Below are positions 29,886-43,279 of a DNA stretch of 64,000 bases, piece by piece. Under the pieces are notes generated by a model, which saw only the letters and a program-made list of their open reading frames with translations, was not told where the DNA came from and did no database searches. The stretch lies in contig NC_092041.1 in NCBI RefSeq assembly GCF_003086295.3, positions 96,063,827-96,127,826 of the forward strand, in the 5' to 3' direction. Position 1 is the stretch's first letter; the number at the start of each line of letters is the position of its first letter. The stretch is from Arachis hypogaea (lineage: Eukaryota > Streptophyta > Magnoliopsida > Fabales > Fabaceae). The position numbers and the translations under genes are program-made.

Positions 29886-32628
29886 ACACAGAAACCCTCC
29901 TTTTGTGCGAACCATATTCGCGCAAAACACCACTTCCTCCTCCAACGTCTTTCTCTCTGAACCTTCCCTCTGTTTCAAATTCCCACACACCTCCATTACC
30001 ACCAAGTCCATCACCTCAACCTCTGCCACTAAACCCGCCGCCGACCACAACCCACACCACCGCCCCCTTTCTTCTCTTCTTCCACCTCTCTCACATCTCT
30101 GCTTTTTCCCTTTGGCCAACTCCCCTCTCCTCTGCCACCGAACAGATGCCGTGCCCTCTCTCCCTCTTCTCACCTACACCGGCGACCTCTTCGTGACTCC
30201 TTTCCCTCTCTCTTCATCCCCTTCCCTTCCATGCTCTAATTTTTTGCTTTCTAGGTCTCAATTCTCTCTCTTCTGTTTAGTCTATTATAGTTGTTAATCT
30301 AGTTTGTTTAGTTAGTTTAGTTAGATTAGCTTAGTTTAGTTAAACTAGGTGGTTAGAGAATCTGAGCTAGATAGTGGATTTAGGCTTGTTTGAGTTGATG
30401 ATGTTGTGAAAGTGTTACTGTTTCATTAATTTCTTGCTTTGTTGTTGTTGAATGCTTCTCTGCTTGCTGCTGGGTCCACATTATATAAAGTGTAATGATT
30501 TTAGTTGGTGAAACTGGTTAGGTCATATGAATTCTTTTTGCTGCTTGCTTGAACCTGGGAAACATGCTATTTACTGCTGCTATTCGGGAATGACTAATTT
30601 TCTAATTATGATTGGTTTTTTTGTTGTTAATGATGATTTGCCCCTGTGCTAATTTGGCTTGTTTGATGCTGCTGCATATTGGTTTATTGCTGCCTTATTC
30701 TGGCTGGTTGATGCTGAGTTCTTGTTTTAATTTGAACCTAATTACTTGATTCAGTTAGGTGCATTTGTTTGGATTCATGTTGCTTGCTTGTGGAGTAGTT
30801 ATTAAATTCAATGAAAGGAGTGCTGACTGAATCAATTACTGTTGTTTCTTGTTGCTGTGCTTTTGTTCATGGCTGTTTGGGGGTGAACTAGCTGCTAAAT
30901 ATGGTTAATGGTTGCTTGTGCAGTGAGGATTTTTTGGTGAATGTATGAATTTAAGTTGTTTTTGCCGCTGTTTGGTTCCAATTTGAACTCAATCACTTTA
31001 CTCAAGATACTTAGTTGGTTGATGAATTCAAGAAATTCTAGATGAGTTTGTGCAGTGCTTTGTGCTCAATGTCTGAGTTAAAATTATTATTGCTACTATG
31101 TTTATGCTTCGGTTTACACTTAATCACTTTATCCAACATGCTTATTTGTTTAAATTTATGTTGAATACTTGTGATTGGTTGTTGAATCAAACAAAAAGAG
31201 TGCTGTTGAATTGCTCTTTGTTGATATGTTGTGGTGCTGAATTTTGAACCATTACTTTTGCTCATGGTTCAAAGAATGTTGGTTGATGCCGTTGGTTTGG
31301 TTTTCATTATTTGTTCATGCTTTATTACTGGATAATTGGCTTATTTTTTTGGTTCATATGAATTTAGATATGATTTTTGTGTTTTTACTAGTTAATGAAT
31401 TCATATGGCATTTAAATTGATTGTTTGAATTTGGGAAATAGGCCAATTTACTGCTGAAATGCTGCAGGATTTTTCCTAAAACTATTTCATTAAATGATAT
31501 TATTTTACTTGGTGCAACAAGATTCCAATTGACGGAATTCTATGTCAAAAAGAATCTTGTTGGCTTAAGGGTTTTAGAAATTTTCTCAAGAGTCTCACAA
31601 GTTTTGGTCAATTCTCTAAAATCTTTGCTTGTTTTAACTTGTATGTTATTTTTAAGCATTGAACAATCCTTGATTGAGTTTCAATTTTGACCATAAACTT
31701 GGTTTTCATTTAACTTCAAGTCTCTTTTGCATGCTCTCACAAGGTTGGATTTCTTTTTACCTATGTGGCTGAATCTGATTCAACTTTCTCCATGTTTAAA
31801 TTACCTTTAGTCACATAGTGCATAAAATTTTCAACTCTTATCTCAACCTTGTGACCTTCATGCCTCATTAAAATTTGGTGATTGAATTTCATTAATGTGC
31901 ATTGTTCATTAAAGTTTTGACTTGCCAACACCGAATTATTTCAACTTATGCCAATTGCTTGTGATTATTAGTTGCTTGATTGTGTGCTTTACATGTTTAT
32001 GTGAATCACTTGTTTTTGCATCTTGAACTTTTGAAAAGTGAATAGAATCTTGCTTGTTTTGAAATTTTTTAAACTTTTTGGAATTAAGGAACTTGTGACT
32101 ATGCACCTAAATTTTGATTTTTCCTCTTATTTCTTTTACCAACTTTTTCTTTCTTTTTACATAACTTTCAAGTTTTGATTTTTTTTTTCAACTAATTTTT
32201 CTTTTTTTTGTCCCTAACTTTCAACTTTGCTTTTCTTTTTCATCTAACTTTTCTTTTCACTTTCGATTAACCATTTTCTTTTTTACTAACATAACTTTTA
32301 ACTTTTAACTTTCCTTTTTATTTTTCAACTAACATTAACTTTTAACTGTTTTCTTTCTCTTTGTGCATAGTAACAATGCTCCTTCCTTCTTTTATTCTTC
32401 GATAAACAAGCAAGCTAGCTTTCATCATGTCCCGAATTTGATTGGAAGTTGCTTGTGTTTGATTTGATTTGATTCTCATGTATGCTTCCATTCAATTTCC
32501 ATTTTCTGTTCACTTCTATTATATGTTGCTAGGTGATACAGTTTCTGCTTATTATCTATTTGTCATACTTCCTTGATTGTGTGCCTCTAGATTATGTTCA
32601 TATCCCCATTCTCCTTCTTGTTTTGCAG
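29886..32628 (+). other. C/T-rich then T-rich intron-like stretch before ORF2
   Basis: 29900-30260 is C/T-rich with spurious Ser/Pro/Thr ORFs on both strands. From 30290 to 32628 the sequence is T-rich without coding signs. It ends in CTTCTTGTTTTGCAG directly before the ORF2 ATG, which fits a plant 3' splice site. A matching structure precedes ORF2 in element E. A donor site cannot be chosen by eye. Confidence 0.45.
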
Positions 32629-33899
32629 ATGGCTGATAGAAAAGGGAAGGATAAGGCCACAAGCTCCAGCAAAAGAAAGTGGACTTCTCAATCTGCTGAT
32701 ACCTCTGATGCTACATTCTATGCAAGGCGTATTAGTGAGAGTGACAAAGAATCTCAGAATACACCTCCCACTGATAAACATAAGTTCAGCAATGCGTATC
32801 CGGAGCGGAAGTTTGAAACGTTCTGAAAGAGGAACTTACATGTTGAGCGGGAACTCCATATCCCGGGTGAGTTGAGCCAGTATGCTGATGATTGGATTGC
32901 TTAGCGGGGTTGGAATTTCCTAGGTCAGGAGCTTCCAATGGTAAATGAATCATGTGTCAAGGAATTTTATGCGAACTACTACACTGGGGCCCTTGATCCA
33001 GTTTACCTGAGAAGCCAGCATATTCTGGTCACTGAGGAGGCGATTGAGCATACCCTCCACTTTGAGCCTGGACCAAGTGGTAAAGATGCATATGAAGAGG
33101 CTGAGGGTGAGAGGCACATGAAGACTTTTGATTGGGACCAAGTTTTAGCTGTGATTGCTAAGCCTGGGAGTCAGTATATATATGGTGCGGATAAGATGAC
33201 TCCCTTGGGTATTCGTGTCCGGTCTTTGACATATGAGGCCCATATTTGGCAGTAGCTACTGTCCAACTATGTGATGCCAAGTACCCATGAGATGAGAGTT
33301 ATTGCAGATAGGGCTGTTATGGTCTGGTGTGTCTTGGAAGGTCGTGAGTTATACCTTCCACGACACATTAGACGGTCCATGGGGTGGGCTCACTATGTGG
33401 GCAACCTAGCCTTCCCGTGCTTGATTACTTAGATAGCCATGGAGGCTGGGGTTCTTTGGATGACTATAGATCAGAGACCGACAGTAGCTGCCCATAAGAA
33501 GATCATTCCACATGGTGACTGGCCGGGACTTGAGCTAGCACTTGGACGACGGAGCAGAGGGACACAGCACCTTCTATAGAGGCGGGACCTTCTATATCAG
33601 TCCCTTCAGCTTCAGCACCTACCGATCCAGCACCACCAGCATTCCTACAGCCATTCTGCAGCCTGATCCACTAGTTGTCTGACGACATAGCTAGATCAGA
33701 GCATATCCACCAGCGATATTTTGAGCGGCTAGAACGTCGCAGCCAGTGGCGTTATGAGCATTTGAGGAGGCTTATCCTCTCTGGCGGTGTTGACATTCTG
33801 CCTGAGGCTGACACTCCACCCGAGCATTTTGAGGAAGCCCAAGACCAACCAGCAGACAGAGGAGTCGATGATAGTGACGAGTCTTTGCACTCCGCTTGA
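32629..33899 (+). pseudogene. ORF2 of element C, broken
   Basis: Start at ATG 32629 (MADRKGKDKATSSSKRKW), a Lys/Ser-rich N-terminus like that of A ORF2. In one frame to about 33540 it has stops at 32824, 32902, 33253 and one near 33430. A frameshift then leads to the C-terminal part 33675-33899, with a charged helix (YFERLERRSQWRYEHLRRL) and acidic end. Shared with A and E: EFYANYYTGALD, ILVTEEAIEHTL, LLSNYVMPSTHEMR and ADRAVMVWCVLEGRE. It belongs to the same plant transposon-protein-like group. The product role is unknown. Confidence 0.72.
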
Positions 33900-35069
33900 T
33901 CTAAACACTAAGGACGGTGCTACATCTTAAGTGTGGGGACGTTGTCCTTCAACAAGCATATTTTGGGTGACAATTTCATTTCTGAACACTTTTAGTTTAG
34001 TTTCTTTTTATACTTTTTAGTTGTTTTGTATATATTTTATCTTTTGAAAACATTTTTACTTAGTTTATTGCACTTTCTTAGTTTATTGCACTTTTTGATT
34101 TTGCTTGTACATAACTTAGTATTATATTGTAGTTATGCATATTTTGGCATTTTGCTCTTAATCTTGGCTTTTACATATGCTTTTTAGTTTTTTAGCTATG
34201 ATTGTGATTTTGGATGATATGATGATTGCACCTAGTTTGATTTCCTATATACTTGCTATTTTGGTTTGATTGAAATTAGGAATTAAACTTAGGATTTTTG
34301 ACCTTTTTATCCAATCACATTCATATAGAATAAATGTTACTCAATTTAATGAAATTTTCAAGAAACATACTTTTTATAAAGGGCATTAAAATTCAAATTG
34401 AATTGAGTTGAAATTCTTTGAAACTTGCATGATTCATACATTGTGGAATATGGTTTTCGAGTTAAAGAACATACAAATTGTGAGATTTTGCGCCTTATTG
34501 TGTGGTTACACTATTTGACCACTTATTTTATTCTTGTGTGTGCTCTTCTCTATGATTGCAATCTTTGGTTTGTTTAATTCTATATATCCATGATTTAATG
34601 TATGATTATGCAATTATATGATTGAGACCATTATTTCTTTATAGCTCACTTAACCCAAATAGCCTACCATTTCATTCACTTTTGTTTGCTACTTTGAGCC
34701 TATGAATACCCCCTTTTTGTTATTTATTTTGCCACATTATTAACCTTAAGCGAAAAATAATGAAATGTCCTTTATTTGAATCTTTGAGTAGCTTCAGTTA
34801 GTGAGTGTGTGTGATGTTTAAGTGTGGGAAAGATGTGAAAAACTTGGGTTGATGAAAATGTGTTTTATTCTTGTTGAAAAATTTTAGAAATTTGGGGTGC
34901 ATACTCATGTAATATTATAGAAGCCATATGCATTGATGAGTTGGTATAATTATGTTTTTGAAAAAAAAGAGAGAAAATAAAAGAAAAATAAATAATGAAA
35001 AGGGGATAAAATTACCCCAATGAGAAATTCAATAATAATCAATCAAAGATTCAAATGTAAACCCACCTA

Positions 35070-35106
<37 letters not shown>

Positions 35107-35574
35107 TTACCTTTGCCCTTAGCCCCATTACAATCTTGAAAAGACCTCATGATTTTTGCATATGTACATTAAATTTGTGTTGGTTGGTTAGATGAAGAAC
35201 AAACTTTAGAAAGCATGATTAGAGGAGAATTGAGTGGATTGACCCTAAACACTTGAGTGATTAGAGTGCATATACATATCCGGTGAGGGTTCAATCACTC
35301 AATTCCATATTTCTACCTTTGATCATTGTTATCTTGCAAGTTTGGTTAAAATTCTTTTATATGACTCAATTCAATTGTGAATGTAATTTGGTTATAATTG
35401 TCTTAGCCCTTGATTTTGTATGGATGCCTTCTTGGAAATTGATTTACTTGGACTAATTAAATACATATAGATAGTTAGATAGTATAAGGTATAATAGTTA
35501 CATACATATAGGTAGATTGCATATAGTTAGTTATATTGAATAATTGTTGATTTTCCTTCTTGTCTTCCTTTGGT
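33900..35574 (+). other. Element C 3' untranslated region
   Basis: No gene. The word TAAGTGTGGGGA (33928-33939) and a near copy (34819-34830) repeat the one before the 3' LTR (35599). An AT dinucleotide run lies at about 35074-35104. An A-rich purine stretch is at 34960-34995. Confidence 0.6.
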
Positions 35575-35612
35575 ATAGCATGAGGACATGCTATTATTTA
35601 AGTGTGGGGATG
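35575..35612 (+). promoter_or_regulatory. RGGA-loop hairpin and polypurine tract of element C
   Basis: ATAGCATG (35575-35582), loop AGGA, CATGCTAT (35587-35594), then TAAGTGTGGGGA (35599-35610) and the LTR at 35613. The stem sequence is unlike that of A, but length, loop and distance to the tract match. Confidence 0.7.
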
Positions 35613-37433
35613 TGATGAATCCACATTTTATTGACTTTTCTTGCATTTATCCATTGTAATATCATAGTTTAATCATGTCTTCCTAATTTGTGCTTGAAAG
35701 TGAAAACATGCTCTTTAGGTCTTTTTATTGCTAAATTTTATTCACTTTGATCCCATTTGGTGCCTTGATGTATTTGTCAATTGATTTCAGGTTTTCAAGG
35801 CAAGTTTGGGTTGAAGAAGTGAAGAAAGAGCATCCAAAAGGGTATAAATCATGAAGAAAATAGAGTTTGGAAGCTGATGCAAAGATGCGTACGCACAGTG
35901 CTGCGTGCGTACACACAACGGTGACTTCGTGTAAGGATGTGTACGCACCAATCATCATGCGTACGCACGATGGGTATTTTGCACAAGGATGTGTATGCAC
36001 CGTAAGTCATGCGTACGCACGATTGCATGCACGTGAGGTCATTAATGGCAAATCGCTGGGGGCGATTTCTGGGCCTCCAAAGCCCAATCCAACTCATTTT
36101 TGAAGCTATTTCAAGCCAATGTGAAGAGGAATGAAAGGGGGGCAATTAGGTTTAGATTTTTACATGTTTTAGCTTAGTTTTCTAGAGAGAGAAGCTCCCC
36201 CCTCTCTCTAGAATTAGGGTTTTCTTAGTTTAATTTCCTTTAATTTTAGCATTTAATTATTGTTTTAATGTAGTTTTATTTATGTTTCTATGCTTTCTTA
36301 TCTTTATCTTCTTCATCTCCTTTTGTTATTTCCTCTTTTATGTCAATTTCTCATGTTATGAACAATCTTGTTAATTTTGCTTCTAATTAATGCAATTTAT
36401 GCTTTCAAGTCATTTATTACTTTCTCTAGTTGTTATTGTTGCTTTCTTGCTTTGGTACTTTTAGAATTTATTTTATTACAATTTAATATTATTTTATTCT
36501 CATACACACCAAGTGTTTGATAAAATGCTTGGCTTAGTTTTCACATAGTTTTTCTACACTCTTAGCTTGAAATTGTTGACTTTGGTGATCCTTGAGTCAT
36601 TGATGTCCATTCTTGTTTGATACATTAGAGTAGTTATTTAATTTGGTTTCCTTTGACTCTATGTGACCCCCTAGTGTTTACATAGGACTTAGGGATTGAA
36701 ATTAACTATACCTATTTGACTTATCTTCAATGTAAGGTTGACTAAGTAGAATTAACTCTTTATAATCATCATATGTTTGTGGTTAATGACTAGGATAGGT
36801 AGCCTTAGTTCTCAATTACTTGCCAAGAGGTTTCTTGCATTTTAATCTTCCTTGCTTTGACATTTAATTGCTTTGATGTTTAATTTCTTGCATGTTTAGT
36901 TTTCACACTCTTGGTTGAGAAATTGGATGTTTGGGTGAAATTGAGTTGTGGATGTCCATTCCGCATTGTGTGTGAATAGTTAATTGATTTGGTTTCGCTT
37001 TTGACTAATTCTCAAGGAGGATTGACTAGTTTGGATTGATTCCACACAATTGCCATGTTTGTGGTCCACAACTAGGATAGGAATCCCTAATTACCCAATT
37101 CTTGCTAAGAGTCCTTTTTAGAATTTAATTTTCATTTTCATTGCTTTTACTTTCTTTGACTTTTGCTTTCTTGCATGCTAAGTTACTTCATTGCTATTTA
37201 CATTTCTTGCTTTCTTGCTTTCCCAATTCCCCATGCTCTCTCTCTCACAGCCAATAATTGTACACTTCATTACAACTCTTAGGAAAGACGACCCGAGGTT
37301 TAGTACTCTCGGTTATTTTAATTAAAATTTGCAAACATTTGATTAAGAGAATTCATTGTTGGTTTGGAATATGCTACCAACGAATTTATTCTTGTTTTAA
37401 TTGATTCCAAACTATACAAGAGTTCTCTTATCA
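35613..37433 (+). repeat. Element C 3' LTR
   Basis: 1821 bp with a GTGCGTACGCAC array at 35884-36030. It lacks about 85 bp near 36990 and has an extra array unit near 35895 compared with the 5' LTR. It is followed by the CCCAC duplication. Confidence 0.93.
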
Positions 37434-38480
37434 CCCACCCAAAATTTGGATGATTCTTCTATCCAGGATTGTATGTCTTTGAGTAAGGGTCATTTTGTGT
37501 CCTGGAAGAGTTTTCCATGAAGTTGACTTTCTTCGTTGGTGGTTGGCCCATATTGAAATTGTCATAACTTCATCCAAAATTGGCTCCCTCATTCATGTCA
37601 CAAGTTGGAGCTTTAGTATTGATTGCTGAAACTTGCATTCTCCTATTTGTTTTATAAGTGTTGCCAATGGTTGAGAGGCGAGCTGCATTTGTTATGCCAT
37701 AAGCTTGTTTTCTGCCATGATAGCATCTAGAGTATCCAATTCCATCTCTCCCCTCTTCATGTTCATGTTTCTTTATGAAGAGTAGAAGTATTAATTGTTG
37801 GCAACAATGTTAATTAGATCCATTATTTCCTCAGAAGTTTTCATATGAAGTGAACCTCCTACAGAATTGTCTAATCAATTCCTTGATGCTTGAGTTATAC
37901 CTTCATAGAAAATTTGCAGTTGAACCTAATCCGTGAACATGTTTGGTGGGCATTTCCTCAACAATCCTTTATATATTTCCCATGTTTCATAGAGTGATTC
38001 TCCCTCAAGTTGCTTGAATGTTTGAACCTCAATTCTGAGCTTGATTATTCTTTGAGGAGAGAAGAACTTATTCAAGAACTTGTTGACTAAATCCTCCCAA
38101 GTAGCAATACTCTCCTTGGGAAATGATTCCAACCATTGAGATGCCCTATCTCTCAGGGAGAAGGAAAACAAAAGCAATCTGTAGATGTCTTGGTGAACTC
38201 CATTTGTTTTGACAGTGTCACATATTCTAAGAAAAATAGACAAGTGTTGAATTAGATCTTCTTGAGCACTACCTCCGTATTGACAGTTTTGCTGGACTAA
38301 GGTGATGAGTTGGGGGTGGGTTTGAGCTCGAAATTGTTGGCATGTACATTGGGAGTTAAGATGCTACTCCCACAGTTACCAGGATTAGGATTGGTATAAG
38401 AACCTAATGTCCTCTTGATGGGTGGAGCATTGTTGTTACCAACTTCATCATGGTAATTTAGAGGAAATTCCTCAACCATT
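37434..38480 (-). pseudogene. gag: Athila-like element F: gag
   Basis: On the minus strand the gag core is at 38243-37926: ICDTVKTNGVHQDIYRLLLF, ASQWLESFPK, FLNKFFSPQR, EGESLYETWEIYK. It is a clear relative of A gag at 6391-6696. It ends in TAG where the family has Trp, the same place as the second stop in A. The N-terminal part 38479-38297 (MVEEFPLNYHDEVG, ANNFELKP) is in another frame, so a frameshift lies near 38300. Downstream, 37925-37434 is broken and ends at the insertion of element C. Confidence 0.85.
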
Positions 38481-38856
38481 CTTTGGTATAAATCTTTTTC
38501 TTCTACTTCCTCAACTACTCCTTTACCCCTTGCTTCTCTTCTTAATCTTCAACAAGTTCTTACTGTCTCTGGATTGTAAGATATTGATTCAATTCCGAAA
38601 CCACATCGCATATACATAAACAACCAAAAACCAAGTGGTAAAGTTCACTCTATCACAAAGTGTGGTTAGAACTAAGTGGTGCAATATTTCAAACAATTAG
38701 TATGCTGAAATTTCAATGAATATATACAATGAAAAAGAGTAAATGGCATAAACTATAAAAGTAAAATGAGTAAACAAAGAGTGAGAAAAGTCACAAAATA
38801 AAGAAAACGTTTAATCTAGGTATCCATTCAACTTAATCATTGTCAATCTTAATCAA
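38481..38856 (-). other. Leader of element F
   Basis: Between PBS and gag. No gene; AT-rich. Confidence 0.6.
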
Positions 38857-38874
38857 TCCCCAGCAACGGCGCCA
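38857..38874 (-). promoter_or_regulatory. Element F primer-binding site
   Basis: Read on the minus strand: TGGCGCCGTTGCTGGGGA, one base different from the tRNA-Asp site of A+. It lies 6 bp from the LTR start at 38881 and fixes this as the 5' LTR side of F. Confidence 0.88.
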
Positions 38875-38880
38875 AAAACT

Positions 38881-39779
38881 TGATATGGATTTGACAAACA
38901 ATATCCACCGACAAGTGTACTGGGTCGTAATCAAGTAATAACTCACGATGAGTGAGGTCAATCCCACAAAGATGGATAGATCAAGCAACTACAATTAACT
39001 GGCTATTCTAGTTAAACAATCAATTTGATGAGGTTTGGTCAAATATTAGATAACTTGGCAGTGAAGTAAATGACTGAAAGGTAAAGAGCAAAGAGATAAA
39101 TGACTGGAATTAAAGAGCGGAAAAGTAAATAACTAGAAATTTAAAGTGCAGAAAAATAAATTGCAATAATCTAAATGCGGGAAGAATAAATGGCAAGAAA
39201 AATAAATTGCTAGAATGTAAAAGAAGTAATGAAAAGGAGCATTAAATGGAAAGCAAATGATAAGGAAGGGGAAAGATAGAATGATCGAGGATCATTGGGG
39301 TAAAGAGATATTAAATTCTCCGTGTCAAATTGCTTTTCATCTTATCTTCAATCATGCAATTCACTTATCTCTTGGAAATCATAAGTGATTAAAACCCAAT
39401 TCTTTGGTGAATCAATCTCTCTTAACTTGATCTAATTTCTCATCAGAAGAGATGAAGATTGGTATCTGATTTAGAGCCACACAATCTGATAAACCCAGAT
39501 TGTGGGTTGATTAAATGTCACAATATCAATCCCAAACCCAGATTTACACAATTGTGAGAAAGAACTTCAAGTATAATTCTATGATTCCATTCCCAAGTTT
39601 CACGTAGAATCCATGTAAGATTCAAATTCTTTCCCAAGATATTTGAATTCTTGAAATGAAGAACGGAGATTCTATCTAGAAAATCAAATGAAAGATGAAG
39701 AAAAGAAAAAGATAAAATCACAATTGATCCATTAAATTTCAATAGAGCTCCTTCTCCTAATAAAAGGGAAGTTAGCTAA
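38881..39779 (-). repeat. Element F 5' LTR, part 1 (3' portion)
   Basis: It begins next to the F PBS with TGATATGG, the reverse complement of the LTR end CCATATCA. It is interrupted at 39780 by LTR B and should continue at 55751. The two halves are assigned by position; there is no second full copy in the window for comparison. Confidence 0.6.
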
Positions 39780-40671
39780 TGGTGCACGAATCCCCACACT
39801 TCGTACAACTGTACTAGCAAGTGCACTGGGTTGTCCAAGTAATACCTGAGCGAGTCAGGGTCAATCCCATGAGGATTGTGCTTCGAAGCAAGCTATGATT
39901 ATCTTGCAGGTCTTAGTCAGGCGGATAGAAGAGTTGCTGGATTTGTGAGATCTGAACTAGGTTGATATGTTTACAATGATAATCTTAAAACTTAGATGGT
40001 TAAGGCTTGGAGTTGCCTTGTCCTTCTGGATTAACTCGGGTCTTACTATCTTCTTCAATTGTGAATGATTTCTACAATGGTAGGCTATATGTGATTGACG
40101 CTGGTTTGAGCAGCCGCCAATACTCCTCCAGATTTGAAGACCAGGGTTAGTGCGCATCCAGTCTGATTGAGGGTGAAGCTCCTGCAGTCCATTCTCCTTA
40201 ATGATCCTACTCAAAACGCCACAGACAAAGTTAGATCTTCCGGATCAGAGAATGCTGCGCCTTTGAATTCTAGCCTCTACCACAGAGACCCTAATCTCCT
40301 TGTAAATTGACTAAACTGGCATCTCGAGAAGTCTCCAACAAATTTGTGGAAGCCGTCTGAGAGATGTATAATCAAGCTGGCGGTTCGATGCTTTCTAGTC
40401 ACGTATTCACGCAAACCCAAGAAGACACGGGTAACTGTAAGGCATGTGGTCTTAGTATGAAGAACGGAGCTGATTGTCACGGATCATCCCATTCATCATG
40501 TTGAAGAACGAGTATACATCTTAGAATTAAATTAAACACGGATTGAAGAGAAACAGTAATACTTTTATTAATTCATAGAACTCAGCAGGGCTCCTCCCCT
40601 CAACCTAGGAAGTTTAGAAACTCATACTAATAGGGAATACAATGATAAAAATGAAATATGGCAGACTTCTC
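39780..40671 (-). repeat. LTR B, part 1
   Basis: It starts TGGTGCACGAA like the A LTR end on the minus strand and is clearly related to A, but more diverged. It is split by the A- element at 40672; the second part is 55140-55750. Neither PBS nor polypurine tract adjoins it, so it is probably a solo LTR. The flanks GCTAA and GTTAC agree at only three of five bases, so its TSD is uncertain. Confidence 0.75.
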
Positions 40672-42359
40672 TGGTGCGCGAAATTGTGAACAATACTTTT
40701 CACAACTCTCATAATCCCCGGTAATGAACCCCAAAAACTTGGTGTTCAATACCATGGCATAAACACAACTTCGCACAACTAACCAGCAAGTGCACTGGGT
40801 CGTCCAAGTAATAAACCTTACGCGAGTAAGGGTCGATCCCACGGAGATTGTTGGTATGAAGCAAGCTATGGTCATCTTGTAAATCTTAGTCAGGCAAACT
40901 CAAATGGATATGGTGATATACGAATAAAACATAAAGATAAAGATAGAGATACTTATGTGATTCATTGGTAGGAATTTCAGATAAGCGCATGAAGATGCTG
41001 TGTCCCTTCCGTCTCTCTACTTTCCTACTGTCTTCATCCAATCCTTCTTACTCCTTTCCATGGCAAGCTTATGCAAGGATTTCACCGTTGTCAGTGGCTA
41101 CCTCCCATCCTCTCAGTGGAAATGTTCAACGCACCCTGTCACGGCACGGCTATCCATCTGTCGGTTCTCAATCAGGCCAGAATAGAATCCAGTGATTCTT
41201 TTGCGTCTGTCACTAACGCCCCGCTTTCAGGAGTTTGAAGCACGTCACAGTCATTCAATCATTGAATCCTACTCAGAATACCACAGACAAGGTTAGACCT
41301 TCCGGATTCTCTTGAATGCCGCCATCAGTTCTAGCCTATACCACAAAGACTCTGATCTCACGGAATGGCTGGCTCGGTTGTCAGGCGAGCGCTCGGTTGT
41401 CGGGCGATCAACCATGCATCGTGTATCAGGAATCCAAGAGATATTCACCCAATCTAAGGTAGAACGGAGGTGGTTGTCAGGCACACGTTCATAGGTGAGA
41501 ATGATGATGAGTGTCACGGATCATCACATTCATCAAGTTGAAGAACAAGTGATATCTTAGAACAAGAACAAGCGGAATTGGATAGAAGAACAATAGTAAT
41601 TGCATTAATACTCAAGGTACAGCAGAGCTCCACACCTTAATCTATGGTGTGTAGAAAACTCCACCGTTGAAAATACATAAGAACAAGGTATAGGCATGGC
41701 CGAATGGCCAGCCTCCCAATGATCTAAGATAGCATAAGAACAAAGATAGCTACCCAGATATGATCTAAGAACTAGATGTCCCCAGATGAAAATACAATAG
41801 TAAAAGGTCCTACTTATAGAGAACTAGTAGCCTAGGGTTTACAGAGATGAGTAAATGACATAAAAATCCACTTCCGGGCCCACTTGGTGTGTGCTTGGGC
41901 TGAGCAATGAAGCATTTTCGTGTAGAGACTCTTCTTGGAGTTAAACGCCAGCTTTGGTGCCAGTTTGGGCGTTTAACTCCCATTCTTGTGCCAGTTCCGA
42001 CGTTTAACGCTGGGAATTCTGAGGGTGACTTTGAACGCCGGTTTGGGCCATCAAATCTTGGGCAAAGTATGGACTATCATATATTGCTGGAAAGCCCAGG
42101 ATGTCTACTTCGAGTGCAGGGAGGTCAGAATCCAACAGCATCTGCAGTCCTTTTCAGTCTCTGAATCAGATTTTTGCTCAGGTCCCTCAATTTCAGCCAG
42201 AAAATACCTGAAATCACAGAAAAACACACAAACTCATAGTAAAGTCCAGAAAAGTGAATTTTAACTAAAAACTAATAAAAATATACTAAAAACTAACTAG
42301 ATCATACTAAAAACATACTAAAAACAATGCCAAAAAGCGTACAAATTATCCGCTCATCA
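40672..42359 (-). repeat. A- 3' LTR
   Basis: 1688 bp, ending at CTCATCA next to the hairpin/tract module of the internal region. GGCGTTTAACGC-type motifs at about 41938-42040. Lacks about 60 bp near 42110 that the 53396-55139 copy keeps. Confidence 0.92.
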
Positions 42360-43279
42360 CAACACCAAACTTAAATTGTTGCTTGTCCTCAAGCAACTGA
42401 AAATCAAATAAGATAAAAAGAAGAGAATATGCAATGAATTCCAAAAACATCTATGAAGATCAGTATTAATCAGATGAGCGGGGATTTTAGCTTTTTGCCT
42501 CTGAACAGTTTTGGCATCTCACTCTATCCTTTGAAATTCAGAATGATTGGCTTTTTTAGGAACTCAGAATCCAGATAGTGTCATTGATTCTCCTAGTTAA
42601 GTATGATGATTCTTGAACATAGCTACTTATTGAGTCTTGGCTGTGGCCCAAAGCACTCTGTCTTCCAGTATTACCACCGGATACATACATGCCACAGACA
42701 CATAATTGGGTGAACCTTTTCAGATTGTGACTCAGCTTTGCTAGAGTCCCCAACTAGAGGTGTCCAGGGTTCTTAAGCACACTCTTTTTGCCTTGGATCA
42801 CAACTTTATTTCTCTTTTTCTTTTTTTTCGTTTTCTTTTCTCCCTCTTTTTTTTCGTTTTTCTCCTTCTCTTTTTTTTTTGTATTCACTGCTTTTTCTTG
42901 CTTCAAGAATCATTTTTATGATTTTTCAGATCCTCAGTAACATGTCTCCTTTTTCATCATTCTTTCAAGAGCCAACATTCATGAACCACAAATTCAAGAT
43001 ACATATGCACTGTTCAAGCATACATTCAGAAAACAAAAATATTGCCACCACATCAAAATAATTAAACTGTTATAAAATTCAAAATTCATGCAATTCTTTT
43101 CTTTTTCAATTAAGTACATCTTTCATTTAAGAGAGGTGATGGATTCATAGGACATTCATAACTTTAAGGCATAGACACTAAGACTCTAATGATTACAAGA
43201 CTCAAACATAGATAAGCATAAGCATAAAATTCGAAAAACAGGAAAATAAAGAACAAGGAAATTAAAGAACGGGTCCACC
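42360..43279 (-). other. A- 3' untranslated region
   Basis: It includes the hairpin at 42378-42397 (stem GTTGCTTG/CAAGCAAC, sense-strand loop AGGA) and the T/C tract at 42800-42885 (the A/G tract of A+). No gene. Confidence 0.75.

Larger units (their letters stand above)
25544..37433 (+). mobile_element. Complete LTR element C, no pol
   Basis: LTRs at 25544-27483 and 35613-37433 start TGATGAATCC and end CTCTTATCA. The duplication CCCAC (25539-25543 and 37434-37438) fixes both ends. Internally there are a decayed PBS, a fragment of ORF1, a palindrome array, a long T-rich stretch, ORF2 and a hairpin before the 3' LTR. I see no gag core, protease, RT, RNase H or integrase, so it is non-autonomous. 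A solo LTR of another family (D) sits inside at 27735-29233. Length without D and one copy of its duplication is about 10.4 kb. Confidence 0.93.

Noticed and set aside
29698..30297. 199-codon ORF and opposite-strand ORFs in element C
   Set aside because: They cover the GTGCGTACGCAC array (giving repeated VRTH words) and C/T-rich sequence; no conserved domain and no counterpart in E in the same frame.
35074..35104. AT dinucleotide run as a regulatory site
   Set aside because: A simple microsatellite with no further context.
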